Shown: positions 47,436 through 56,519, counted from the first letter of the stretch. The stretch: DNA of 64,000 nt from Arcobacter venerupis (GCF_013201665.1 NZ_CP053840.1:682001-746000), one strand, 5' to 3'. Program-made: numbers and translations. Notes: generated from the sequence alone by a model not told the origin.

Positions 47436-48236
47436 CTAAGAGAAGATATTACATCTATATTGAAGAAAATTATCAGAATTTTCTAAAAATTGTTTAGGTG
47501 TAAATCCCGTAAAAAATTTGAATTCTTTTATAAAAGATGATTGATCATAAAAGTTGTTTTCCGTTGCAATATTTCCAAAATCTAGAAGATTTTTATTGAT
47601 TTTTATAGTTTTTAATGTATTGTAAAATCTATTTATTCTTTGAATATCTTTTGGTGTTACTCCTGTAAATTCTTTAACTTTTCTTTGAACTTGTCTTATT
47701 GATAATCTATTTTGTTGATAAAAAGTATCTAAATTACAATTTTTTGTTAGTTGGTATATATTCATTAAAATAGAATCTTCATTAATATTGCTGAAAATTT
47801 TAAAGAAGTAATTATTTAGATAGTTAACAGTGCTATGAATATTCTCTTTTAAATCATGTAAAATTTCAAGTATTGATAAATCAAAATCTAAAGATAGTTC
47901 ATTTATTTCATAAATTCTATCTTCCAATTGGGAAACAGGAATTCCAAATAGCTTATAAAAAACTCCTGGATATAAAGAAATATCAATATAGTATATATTT
48001 TCATTAAATTTTAGAATTTGCTTGTTCATTGTTGGTGGACAAACATATATCCCTGTTTTACTTGAAGTAATTGAATTTGAAGTATCAATTACAAATAGTA
48101 AACATACATTATCATATGGAATAACTATTTTCTCTTGAATGTTATTAAAATTTATTTTTTGATAGTTAACAATCCAATATGATTTTATCCATTTTTGTAA
48201 TTCTATATGTGGTTCGAATGTTTTAAAACTAAACAA
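47436..48236 (-). CDS. qhpR: AraC-family regulator of QHNDH locus 2
   Basis: This 266-aa protein has a C-terminal AraC DNA-binding domain (SIRQVQRKVKEFTGVTPKDIQRINRFY; YDQSSFIKEFKFFTGFTPKQF). The N-terminal half resembles the regulator at 41107, including a shared TGIYVCPPTMN/TGIYVIPPVVN segment. The start is a TTG at 48236 preceded by AAAAGGAT. It is divergent from qhpA2, the place expected for QhpR, the AraC-type activator of qhp operons. A ligand such as a primary amine is inferred. Confidence 0.85.
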   Translation of the reverse strand: MFSFKTFEPHIELQKWIKSYWIVNYQKINFNNIQEKIVIPYDNVCLLFVIDTSNSITSSKTGIYVCPPTMNKQILKFNENIYYIDISLYPGVFYKLFGIPVSQLEDRIYEINELSLDFDLSILEILHDLKENIHSTVNYLNNYFFKIFSNINEDSILMNIYQLTKNCNLDTFYQQNRLSIRQVQRKVKEFTGVTPKDIQRINRFYNTLKTIKINKNLLDFGNIATENNFYDQSSFIKEFKFFTGFTPKQFLENSDNFLQYRCNIFS

Positions 48237-48312
48237 TATTTAATCCTTTTTAATTAATTGAATTCTAACATTTATTACTTAATATAGTAATTAATAAAAC
48301 AAAATAATTGTA

Positions 48313-48372
48313 TATAAAATATACAGATTTGTCGTTTTTTTACTATACAAATAAAACTTATGAATCTATAAT
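48313..48372 (+). promoter_or_regulatory. Promoter/operator of qhp locus 2
   Basis: The block at 48313-48348 matches the locus 1 block at 32 of 36 positions without gaps. TATAAT at 48367-48372 is again 37 bases from TGTCG and is followed by TCG in both loci. The -35 position (TATACA, 48344-48349) is poor and lies at the block edge. Confidence 0.75.
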
Positions 48373-48431
48373 TCGACAGACACTTACAAGAAACTAAATA
48401 GTGTAAGAAAATTTTATATGAGGAGCAAATC

Positions 48432-50033
48432 TTGAACTATAAAAGATTATCTAAAATTGGACTTGGAGCTTTATTATCTTCATTACCATTGTTTGCAATT
48501 GATGCACAAATAGGAAAAGAGATTATAAATAGTAAATGTACTGCCTGTCACGTGGGCAATTTAGACGATGGTTTAAGCAGAATATCTGACCAAAGAAAAA
48601 CACCTGAGGGTTGGTATATGACTGTTAAAAGAATGCAAAGGGAACATGGTTTATCAATTACAAGAGATGAAGAAACAAATGTAATTAAATATCTTTCTGA
48701 TTATCAAGGTTTAACACCAGATGAAATAAAACCTTACTCTTATGTATTAGATAAAACACCAAATGTTCAAGAAGAAGGTAAAGATGACCTTTTAACTGAA
48801 ATGTGTGTTAGATGTCACTCTGAAGCTAGAATTGGACTTCAAAGAAGAACTGCAAATGAATGGAATAGTTTAGTAAATTATCATGTTGCACAATTCCCTT
48901 CTTTTGAGGTTCAAGCACAAGCAAGAGATAGAGATTGGTTTGGTGTAGCTCAAAATGAAGTAGTTCCATATTTAGAAGAAAATTTTGGAAAAGATAAAGC
49001 AAAATTTGACAAATACAAAAAATCTGTAAAAAATTATGAATTACCTAAAAAATGGATTACATATGGACATACTCCAATACTTGGTGATTTTACAGCTGTT
49101 TTAACACTAATAAAAAGTACAGATGAATCTTATGCAATGCTTATGGATTATAAATATGCTTCAGGACAAGAGTACAAAGCAAGAGGAATAGCTGTTATTT
49201 ATGGGGAAAGTGAACTAAGAGCTTCTTTTACAGTAAATGGGGTTAAATATAGACAAATTTTACATATAAATCCAAAAACAAATAGTTTTGAAGGAAGAAT
49301 GTTTGAATCACTTCATCCTGAAAATGGTTCAACTTTAGTAGGAAAAGCAAAAGACTCAAAAGAGACAACTTTATTAGCAGTTTATCCAAAAGCTGTAAAA
49401 GCTGGAGAAAAAGCTACTCTTTCAATAGTTGGTACAAATTTATCTGGAAATGTTAAATTACCAAGTACTTTAAAAGTTTTAAGCACTATTAAACATACAG
49501 ATAATGAAATTGTATTAGATGTTATTGCAAATAAAAATGTAAAAACTTTTGATGGAAGTACTTCAATTGGAGCAAAAATATTTAAAAATAGTTTAGCTGT
49601 ATATGATAAAGTTGATTATATAAAAGTGACTCCTGATTATGCAATTTCAAGAATTGGTGGAGATGAAGGTAAAGATAAAATTTTAAAAGAGTATGCAACT
49701 TTTGAAGCAATTGGATATTTAAATGGAAAAGATGGGAAAAAAGGAACAGATGATGATGTTGAATTAGGTGTAATACCTGCAACTTGGCATTTAGAAGCCT
49801 TTGATGAACAAGCTGTTGAAGATAAAGATTTAGATTATGTTGGTCAAATAGATGAAAAAACAGGGAAATTTACACCAAATATATCTGGACCTAATGAAAA
49901 AAGAAAATTGATGACAAATAATGCAGGAAATATAAGTGTGGTTGCAACATATAAAGATGGTAATGTTGAGTTAAGTGAAAAATCTCATATGATTGTAACA
50001 GTTCCTAAATTTGTAAATCCACCAATTAACTAA
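48432..50033 (+). CDS. qhpA: QHNDH alpha subunit, diheme cytochrome c (copy 2)
   Basis: This 533-aa paralogue of the 42944 protein has a signal peptide ending near FAIDA. The heme sites are C36TACH and C125VRCH, and the same beta-sandwich domains follow (for example TLLAVYPKAVKAGEKATLSIVG). The start is a TTG at 48432 with GAGGAGCAAA upstream, the same start codon as copy 1. It would accept electrons from the CTQ of the gamma subunit in the periplasm. It is the first gene of the seven-gene locus 2. Confidence 0.94.
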   Translation: MNYKRLSKIGLGALLSSLPLFAIDAQIGKEIINSKCTACHVGNLDDGLSRISDQRKTPEGWYMTVKRMQREHGLSITRDEETNVIKYLSDYQGLTPDEIKPYSYVLDKTPNVQEEGKDDLLTEMCVRCHSEARIGLQRRTANEWNSLVNYHVAQFPSFEVQAQARDRDWFGVAQNEVVPYLEENFGKDKAKFDKYKKSVKNYELPKKWITYGHTPILGDFTAVLTLIKSTDESYAMLMDYKYASGQEYKARGIAVIYGESELRASFTVNGVKYRQILHINPKTNSFEGRMFESLHPENGSTLVGKAKDSKETTLLAVYPKAVKAGEKATLSIVGTNLSGNVKLPSTLKVLSTIKHTDNEIVLDVIANKNVKTFDGSTSIGAKIFKNSLAVYDKVDYIKVTPDYAISRIGGDEGKDKILKEYATFEAIGYLNGKDGKKGTDDDVELGVIPATWHLEAFDEQAVEDKDLDYVGQIDEKTGKFTPNISGPNEKRKLMTNNAGNISVVATYKDGNVELSEKSHMIVTVPKFVNPPIN

Positions 50034-50042
50034 GAGTCTATT

Positions 50043-51416
50043 ATGAGTATTAATAATTATAGTTTAATAAAAACTAATTATCACATTTTAAATGTTGATT
50101 CAAAAGAGTTTCTATTTCATATTCCAACTTCATCGGTATTTGAACTCTCACCTGAGAGTTCAAAACTGTTGAAACAAATAGAAAATAATGAAGAGATTTT
50201 TAAATATGACCAAGAAATAGTTGAAGAGTTTAAAGAGTTAAATATTTTAGGTGGGAAATTTTTCGCAAAAGTAGAAGATACAAAAATCGAAAAATTCCCT
50301 GCAAAAGCTTTGATTTTAAATGTGACATCTGGATGTAATCTTAGTTGTACATATTGTTATAAAGCAGATTTAACTTCTTTAAAAAATGGTGGACAAATGA
50401 CATTTGAAATAGCAAAAAGTGCTATTGATATGTTTTATAAAGAATCACCACATTTAAAAGAGTATTCAATTACTTTTTTTGGTGGAGAACCTATTAGTAA
50501 TTTGCCTTTAATAAAAGAAATTATTGCTTATGCAAATGAGTTTTTTGAAAGTAAAGATTTAAAAATCGGTTATTCAATGACAACGAATGCAACACTACTA
50601 ACTGAAGAGATAATTCATTATCTTCATGATAGTAGAGTTGATTTAACAGTTAGTATTGATGGACCAGAAGCTTTACATAATAAAACAAGAGTTTATGAAA
50701 ATGGAAAAGGAAGTTACGAAAAAGTTGTTAAAAATGTAGCTAAATTACTCTCTATTTATAAAAATAGAACAGTTGGCGCAAGGGTAACTCTTACAAAAGG
50801 AGTAACGGATATTCCAACAATTTGGAATCATTTAAGACATGATTTAAATTTTAAAGAAGTAGGTTTTGCACCAGTTACTTCAGGAGATAGTGATTTTTAC
50901 AATTTATCAGATAATGATTTAGCAAAGGTTTTCTCTGGATTTAAAGAGCTAGGTGAAGATTATATAAAAGAGGCTATTAAAGGCAATTTTAATGGTTTTT
51001 CAAATTTACATAGAACTGTAATTGATATTCATGAGGGAAGAAAGAAAAAATTACCTTGTGGAGCAGGAGTTGGATTACTTTCTGTTTCATACAAAGGTGA
51101 TATTGATTTATGCCATAGATTTACAGGTTCTGATTATCCATCATTTGGAAACATCGAAAAAGGACTTGATAAATTAGCTTTAGGTACTTTTTTAGAAAAA
51201 AGAGCAAATGAAAAAGATACAAATTGCCAAACTTGTAGAATTAGAAATTTATGTGCTGGTGGTTGTTATCATGAGAGTTATATAAAGTATGGAACACCAG
51301 AAAAATCAGTATTACACTATTGTGATGATATGAGAAACTGGATTGATTTTGCAGTAGAAGCATATATTAGAATTCAAGCTGGGAATCCAGAATTCTTTAC
51401 AAAATATTTTAAATAA
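50043..51416 (+). CDS. qhpD: Radical SAM enzyme for QHNDH gamma subunit cross-linking (copy 2)
   Basis: This 457-aa paralogue of the enzyme at 44534 has the SAM cluster C98NLSC102TYC105. The auxiliary-cluster Cys lie in [19 protein letters not shown] and [19 protein letters not shown]. The divergence is greatest in the N-terminal 80 residues, the likely leader-binding part, suggesting each QhpD is tuned to its own gamma precursor. It follows qhpA2 by nine bases and precedes qhpC2 by ten. Confidence 0.93.
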   Translation: MSINNYSLIKTNYHILNVDSKEFLFHIPTSSVFELSPESSKLLKQIENNEEIFKYDQEIVEEFKELNILGGKFFAKVEDTKIEKFPAKALILNVTSGCNLSCTYCYKADLTSLKNGGQMTFEIAKSAIDMFYKESPHLKEYSITFFGGEPISNLPLIKEIIAYANEFFESKDLKIGYSMTTNATLLTEEIIHYLHDSRVDLTVSIDGPEALHNKTRVYENGKGSYEKVVKNVAKLLSIYKNRTVGARVTLTKGVTDIPTIWNHLRHDLNFKEVGFAPVTSGDSDFYNLSDNDLAKVFSGFKELGEDYIKEAIKGNFNGFSNLHRTVIDIHEGRKKKLPCGAGVGLLSVSYKGDIDLCHRFTGSDYPSFGNIEKGLDKLALGTFLEKRANEKDTNCQTCRIRNLCAGGCYHESYIKYGTPEKSVLHYCDDMRNWIDFAVEAYIRIQAGNPEFFTKYFK

Positions 51417-51426
51417 AGGAATAAAA

Positions 51427-51747
51427 ATGAAACATTTAAAACCAATAACACCAAAAGCAAAGCTTTTTGATGATGCAATAAAAGAAGGAACTACTGATGA
51501 AGTTATTGCAATGTCAAGTATTGTAGGTTGCGTAACTACATTTGACCCAGGATGGGAAGTTGATAGCGATGGAGGAGTTGCAAGTTTATGTCAACCTTTA
51601 GAGGCAGATTTATACGGTTGTTCGGATCCTTGTTGGTGGCCAACCCAAGTTCCAGATACATCTTCTAGTTATAAAAAATGGGCTGATAAAGCTCCATCAT
51701 CAAAAGATAGTTGGCGAGAACTAGATAATGTATATCCAAAAATATAA
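51427..51747 (+). CDS. qhpC: QHNDH gamma subunit precursor with CTQ site (copy 2)
   Basis: This 106-aa precursor again has a 28-residue leader (MKHLKPITPKAKLFDD onward, ending EVIA). In mature numbering Cys7, Glu16, Cys27, Asp33, Cys37, Cys41, Trp43 and Asp49 are all present (segments [13 protein letters not shown] and [16 protein letters not shown]). It differs from copy 1 mainly in the leader, in the loop around residues 19-25 and in the C-terminal tail after PDT. Location after modification and export is the periplasm. Confidence 0.94.
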   Translation: MKHLKPITPKAKLFDDAIKEGTTDEVIAMSSIVGCVTTFDPGWEVDSDGGVASLCQPLEADLYGCSDPCWWPTQVPDTSSSYKKWADKAPSSKDSWRELDNVYPKI

Positions 51748-51764
51748 GTAAAAAGGTTGATAAT

Positions 51765-52898
51765 ATGTTAAATAAGAAATTTATAAAAAGTGGTTTAGGA
51801 TTGTTAAGCTTTTCACTAATTTTATCTTCAAGTTTAAGTACAAATCTTAATGCAGCAAATGTTGAATTAAAATCAAATCATAATTATTTGGTTACTGTTA
51901 CAAGACCAAATAATATAGTTTTAGTAGATTTAGAAAAAAATGAAATGATAAATGAGTGTAAAATAGATGAAGCATTTTCTCCCGGAGCAATAGTATTATC
52001 TCCAAATAATAAAGTTGCATTTGTTTTAGGTGAATATGGTGAAGAAATTGGTGGATATGAAATAGAAACTTGTAAAAAAGTATTTCATACTTCTTTAACT
52101 CAAGGAAATATTAGAGCAAAATCTTTATTTGGTTTATCAGTTAATGAAGATGGAACAAAAGTTTATGCAATTTATAATAGAACAGAAATGCTAAATGATA
52201 GATATAAAGTTTTACCTCCATATTTTTCAGTTTACAATGTAGCTGATGGAATTGGTGCAAAACCAGTTAAAAGTTTTGAGATGCCAAGACAAACAACAGT
52301 TGTTTCAACTGGAAAAGATGGAACAGTTTATGTGGTTGGTTCTGATTTATATAAAGTAAATCCAAATAGTGGTGATATAAAAGTTGCAAAAAAAATAGTT
52401 AAATGGGGGAAAGAGGGGTTTAGTGATTTAGATTCTGCTGCAAACTATATAATAGGTCAACAAACAGGAGATTTAACAGCTTTATATGCAACAGTGAAAT
52501 ATGATAATCCAAAAAATCCATCTGATGAAGAAGGAACTACATATTGGGGAATTACAAGTGTTGATTTAAATACAGGAGAAATAATTCAACAAGAAATTTC
52601 AGAATATGAAACTTTGATGTTTACAGCAATTAGAAGTCCAAAAGATCAAAATATCTTATATGGGGTTTTAAATGATTTAACAAAATTTGATTTAAAAGAG
52701 CAAAAAGTGTTAAAAAGAGTTGTTACAGACCATACATATTATAGTGTTGTTCCATCAATGGATGGAGAAAAATTATATCTTGGTGGTTGTTTAAATGATA
52801 TTTCTGTTTATGATGCAAATACATTGGAAAAACTAGGTAATATCAAATTAACAGGCGATATGGGTTCAGCTGCTCTTCAAGTGTTTAAAACTAAATAG
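51765..52898 (+). CDS. qhpB: QHNDH beta subunit, beta-propeller (copy 2)
   Basis: This 377-aa propeller subunit has an ordinary Sec signal peptide (GLGLLSFSLILSSSLSTNLNA), with cleavage predicted near residue 31 and no lipobox. Propeller motifs include NYLVTVTRPNNIVLVDLEK, LSPNNKVAFVLG and LYLGGCLNDISVYDANTLEK. It shares MLNDRYKVL with copy 1. Its stop overlaps the qhpF GTG by one base. Confidence 0.92.
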   Translation: MLNKKFIKSGLGLLSFSLILSSSLSTNLNAANVELKSNHNYLVTVTRPNNIVLVDLEKNEMINECKIDEAFSPGAIVLSPNNKVAFVLGEYGEEIGGYEIETCKKVFHTSLTQGNIRAKSLFGLSVNEDGTKVYAIYNRTEMLNDRYKVLPPYFSVYNVADGIGAKPVKSFEMPRQTTVVSTGKDGTVYVVGSDLYKVNPNSGDIKVAKKIVKWGKEGFSDLDSAANYIIGQQTGDLTALYATVKYDNPKNPSDEEGTTYWGITSVDLNTGEIIQQEISEYETLMFTAIRSPKDQNILYGVLNDLTKFDLKEQKVLKRVVTDHTYYSVVPSMDGEKLYLGGCLNDISVYDANTLEKLGNIKLTGDMGSAALQVFKTK

Positions 52899-54550
52899 TG
52901 ATTAAAAGCAATATGTTTAAAAATACAATTTATCCTCTCTTAAAAGAAAATAAGAGAGGATTTATTATTATCTTCTTTTTTTCGATTCTTGTATCTTTAG
53001 GTGCAGTTTTACAGCCATTTATTATGCAACATATAATCGATGATGCAATATTAGCTTCAAATTTAAATCAATTAGTTATATTAGTAACAATTTCATTTTT
53101 TTTGACAATTTTTAGTATGGTTATTAGTAGTGTAAATGAAATATATTACACTTCAAACTCTATGAATATTTTATTTAAATTTAGAAAAATTGTGTTTAAT
53201 AAACTCTTTTTGCATAATAAAAGTTTTATGACAAAATACCATTCAGCTGATTTAATGTCGAGAGTTCAAGGTGATATTAGTGAACTTCAAAGATTTTATA
53301 CTGATTCATTGTTTGCAATATTTTCAACTATCATTAGTCTTGTATTTATCTCATTTATTATCTATTCATATAATATAAAACTAATGATACTTATTTTAAT
53401 TTTTTTGCCAATAGAATTTTTTTGCTTAAAGCCCCTTTATCCATATATGCATGACAGTACAAAAAATATAAGAGAGAGTACTTCAAATATTGGTAAATTT
53501 TTTATTGAGAGTTTTAGATATATTTTAGTTCTAAAAAATCTTGGTGCAAAACAAATGACAATTTCAAAACTTGATGTTATTCAAGAGGATTACAAAAAAG
53601 TTGTAATCAAAAACAAAAAATTAAATCTAATTTTCACACAAGTTCCAGCACTTATTTCCTTACTTGGAAAAACAATTATTATCTCTTATGGAGGATATTT
53701 AACTATTACAAATGAGTTAAAACTTGGTGAATTAATGGCCTTTTTAACATATTTTGGAATGATATTAGCTCCTGTACATACAATTTTAGGAGTTATGAAT
53801 AATCTTCCAAAAGTAAAAGTGAGTCTAAATAGAGTTTTAGAAATATTACCAAAAGATGAAAAAACAGAGATGTTAAAAACAGTTAATTATGATATTAGTA
53901 TAAAAGATTTGAGTTTTTCATATGGCAATAATCAAATATTTAATAAGTTAAATTTAAAGATAAAAGAGAATAGCAAAATTGCAATTATAGGTAAAAATGG
54001 AGCAGGAAAAAGTACCTTTGGAGATTTACTTTGTGGTTTACAAAGTGCACAAAATGGAACTATATTATTAGGAAATGAAGAAATAGGAAAAAATGATTAT
54101 TCAAACTTCTCAAACTATATTGTAAAACTAGAGCAAACGCCGATAATCTTTGATGATACTTTAAAAGGAAACCTACTTTTAGCAAAAATAGATGCAAGTG
54201 ATGAAGAACTTATATCTGCTCTAAAATTAACAGGCATGAATTCTTGGTTTGAAAATTTAAAAGATGCACTTGATACAAATATTTATGAATCAGGTGATAA
54301 TATTTCTGGTGGACAAAAACAAAGAATTGCACTATCTAGAATAATTTTATTAAAACCAAAAGTGATAATACTCGATGAATTCACCTCTTCAATAGATGAA
54401 AAAGATACTCTTTGGTTTTATGAAAATATCACAAAACTTTTTCCAAATTCAACTATTATTGCTATTACTCATCATCTTAATATGTTAAATAATTTTGAAA
54501 AAGTTTATTTATTGGAAAATCAAGATTTAAAAGAGTATCAAAATGCCTAA
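52898..54550 (+). CDS. qhpF: ABC exporter of the QHNDH maturation system
   Basis: This 550-aa fused ABC exporter has six spans in the first 300 residues. Its ATPase shows Walker A GKNGAGKST (from about residue 365), signature SGGQKQRIALSR, Walker B KVIILDEF and H-loop AITHH. In characterised qhp systems QhpF moves the cross-linked gamma subunit to the periplasm. It starts with GTG at 52898 overlapping qhpB2, and overlaps qhpE by eight bases. No counterpart exists in locus 1. Confidence 0.9.
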   Translation: MIKSNMFKNTIYPLLKENKRGFIIIFFFSILVSLGAVLQPFIMQHIIDDAILASNLNQLVILVTISFFLTIFSMVISSVNEIYYTSNSMNILFKFRKIVFNKLFLHNKSFMTKYHSADLMSRVQGDISELQRFYTDSLFAIFSTIISLVFISFIIYSYNIKLMILILIFLPIEFFCLKPLYPYMHDSTKNIRESTSNIGKFFIESFRYILVLKNLGAKQMTISKLDVIQEDYKKVVIKNKKLNLIFTQVPALISLLGKTIIISYGGYLTITNELKLGELMAFLTYFGMILAPVHTILGVMNNLPKVKVSLNRVLEILPKDEKTEMLKTVNYDISIKDLSFSYGNNQIFNKLNLKIKENSKIAIIGKNGAGKSTFGDLLCGLQSAQNGTILLGNEEIGKNDYSNFSNYIVKLEQTPIIFDDTLKGNLLLAKIDASDEELISALKLTGMNSWFENLKDALDTNIYESGDNISGGQKQRIALSRIILLKPKVIILDEFTSSIDEKDTLWFYENITKLFPNSTIIAITHHLNMLNNFEKVYLLENQDLKEYQNA

Positions 54551-55184
54551 GGATATTTTTGTAGCTTTAATAGATAGTGGTTGCAGCTTTGAAACCTATG
54601 AAAAGCTTGCAATAAAAGTTGAAAATAATAAAATTATCACAACAACTCAAAATGAAATTAAATACAAACATGGAGATGTTATAGGTGAAATAATATCTTC
54701 TAATGAAAATATAAAACTATATGATATTCAAGTATTTGATGAAAATCTAAGAACAACACCCTCTCATATAATTGGAGCTTTAACTTATCTTTTGGATAAA
54801 AAAGTAGATGTTATAAATATGAGTTTAGGACTTAAAACAAACTATAAAGAGATTGAAGATTTATGTAAAAAACTAAATTCAAAAGGTGTAATAATTATCT
54901 CCTCTTTCCCAAGAAGTGGATCTGATTTTGTATTTCCAGCTTCTTATGATGAGGTAATCAGTGTAACTTCTGATGGAAAGTGCCAAGAGAATGAAATTAG
55001 TTGTATAGATTTAGAAAAATCACTTTTTGGAGCGAATCCTTTTTCAAAGGTTGAGGGTGTTGGAGGTTCAAGTGTTGCCGTTGCAATATTTACAAAATAT
55101 TTTTGTGAGAAATTGCAAAAAGATTTAAGTAAAGAAGAGATTTTAACTGAAATAAAAAAAGGTTGTAAAAATGAATCAAAATAA
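54543..55184 (+). CDS. qhpE: Subtilisin-like leader protease of the QHNDH system
   Basis: This 213-aa cytoplasmic subtilase has a recognisable catalytic triad: Asp11 (ALIDSGC), His43 (KHGDVIG) and Ser177 (GGSSVAVA). QhpE cleaves the 28-residue leader from the cross-linked gamma subunit. The usual oxyanion-hole Asn (AAGN in subtilisin) aligns with ISSFPRSGS, so Asn appears absent. It lacks signal and prodomain sequences. It overlaps qhpF and qhpG. Confidence 0.88.
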   Translation: MPKDIFVALIDSGCSFETYEKLAIKVENNKIITTTQNEIKYKHGDVIGEIISSNENIKLYDIQVFDENLRTTPSHIIGALTYLLDKKVDVINMSLGLKTNYKEIEDLCKKLNSKGVIIISSFPRSGSDFVFPASYDEVISVTSDGKCQENEISCIDLEKSLFGANPFSKVEGVGGSSVAVAIFTKYFCEKLQKDLSKEEILTEIKKGCKNESK

Positions 55185-56496
55185 AACAATATTAGTTTTA
55201 GGAGCTGGAATTGCAGGAGTTACAACAGCAATTGGCCTTAAAAAACTTGGATTTAATGTAAAGATTTTTTATAAACCAAGACCTTTTATAGCTTATGAGG
55301 GATTTAGTGAAAAAACAAAAGATGGATTAATCTCTAGTTCTTGCCTAAAAGCATCTTTACTTTTAAAAGAGCAATCAATGAGAAATTCAAACTGGGCAAG
55401 TAATTCAAAAAATGTAAATTATGAATATGTAGTTTGCCGTGCCAATTTAGATGAAGCTTTACTTAAAGATGCAAAAGATAATAGTATTGAATTAATAGAA
55501 TCAAGAGTAATAGGTGCAGTTGATTGTAGTGAAGAAAAACCAAAAATTACCTATAAAATAGATGAAAAAAAAATAGAAATAAGTGCTGATTTTGTAGTTG
55601 ATGCTAGAGGAAGATTTACTCCTTTCAAAGATGAATATCTCTCTGGCCCAAAAAGTTTTTCACTTCTTCAAGAGTTAGAGATGGATAATTTATCACAAAA
55701 TAGAACTTCTATTGATTCAACAAAAGATGGTTGGATTTGGCAAGCTTATGTTGGAAATAAAAAAGGTTATATCCAATTTACTTGTGATGAAGAGTTAGCA
55801 GTAAAAATAAATGATTTTGATGAATTATTAAAAATATTAAAAGAGCAAAAAGCAGAATTTTGGAGTTTACAAAATGCAAAACCAGTTGATAAAATTGTAA
55901 AAAGAGATTCATTTAGTAAAATCCATAAAGAGATAATCAACACTAAAATGATTCTAATAGGAGATAGTGCATCAAGTATTGACCCACTTTCAGGAAATGG
56001 AGCTTTTCAAGCTATGAGTATGTCAAGTATTGCTCCTTATGTAATTAATACAATTATAAATAAAAGTGAAATCGAACAAAAAGTAGCAATTGATTTTTAT
56101 AAAAGTAGGGTGCAATTTATTTTTGATAAATTCTCAAAAGTAGGCAAAGAGTTTTATTCATTAGAAAAAAGATACACAAGTGATTTTTGGCAAAAAAGAC
56201 AAAACTGGCCAAATGAAAAAACAAGTGACTCTAAAAAATTGCCAAGAATAGAGGAAAAAGCAGTTGTTACAGAATCTTATATATTTGCACAAGATGTAAT
56301 CATAACAAAAGATAATCCAATGGGTGTTTGGTGTTATGGAAAAATTGAAGTTGTTGACTTAGCTAAATATTGTCTTGGAAATAAACTGGAAAAATCACTG
56401 GAATATTTTGATGAGTTTTGTAAAAAGAACAGTCTTTCAATGGGATTATATAATTCTTTAAAAAGATGGTGTATAGAGCAGGAAATTTTAGTTTAA
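55171..56496 (+). CDS. qhpG: FAD-dependent monooxygenase of CTQ biogenesis
   Basis: This 441-aa flavoprotein has the FAD-binding GAGIAGVTTAIGLKKLG at residues 11-27 and the second flavin motif LIGDSASSIDPLSGNGA. This layout matches tryptophan-halogenase-like and PHBH-type monooxygenases. QhpG hydroxylates the target Trp on the gamma subunit to begin quinone formation. The start overlaps qhpE by 14 bases. It is the last gene of locus 2, followed by a hairpin. Confidence 0.9.
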   Translation: MNQNKTILVLGAGIAGVTTAIGLKKLGFNVKIFYKPRPFIAYEGFSEKTKDGLISSSCLKASLLLKEQSMRNSNWASNSKNVNYEYVVCRANLDEALLKDAKDNSIELIESRVIGAVDCSEEKPKITYKIDEKKIEISADFVVDARGRFTPFKDEYLSGPKSFSLLQELEMDNLSQNRTSIDSTKDGWIWQAYVGNKKGYIQFTCDEELAVKINDFDELLKILKEQKAEFWSLQNAKPVDKIVKRDSFSKIHKEIINTKMILIGDSASSIDPLSGNGAFQAMSMSSIAPYVINTIINKSEIEQKVAIDFYKSRVQFIFDKFSKVGKEFYSLEKRYTSDFWQKRQNWPNEKTSDSKKLPRIEEKAVVTESYIFAQDVIITKDNPMGVWCYGKIEVVDLAKYCLGNKLEKSLEYFDEFCKKNSLSMGLYNSLKRWCIEQEILV

Positions 56497-56519
56497 AACC
56501 TGCATTTTATATGCAGGTT
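56497..56519 (+). terminator. Terminator hairpin after qhpG
   Basis: AACCTGCAT (56497-56505) pairs with ATGCAGGTT (56511-56519) around a TTTAT loop, between the convergent qhpG and diguanylate cyclase genes. The T tract is weak. Confidence 0.65.
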
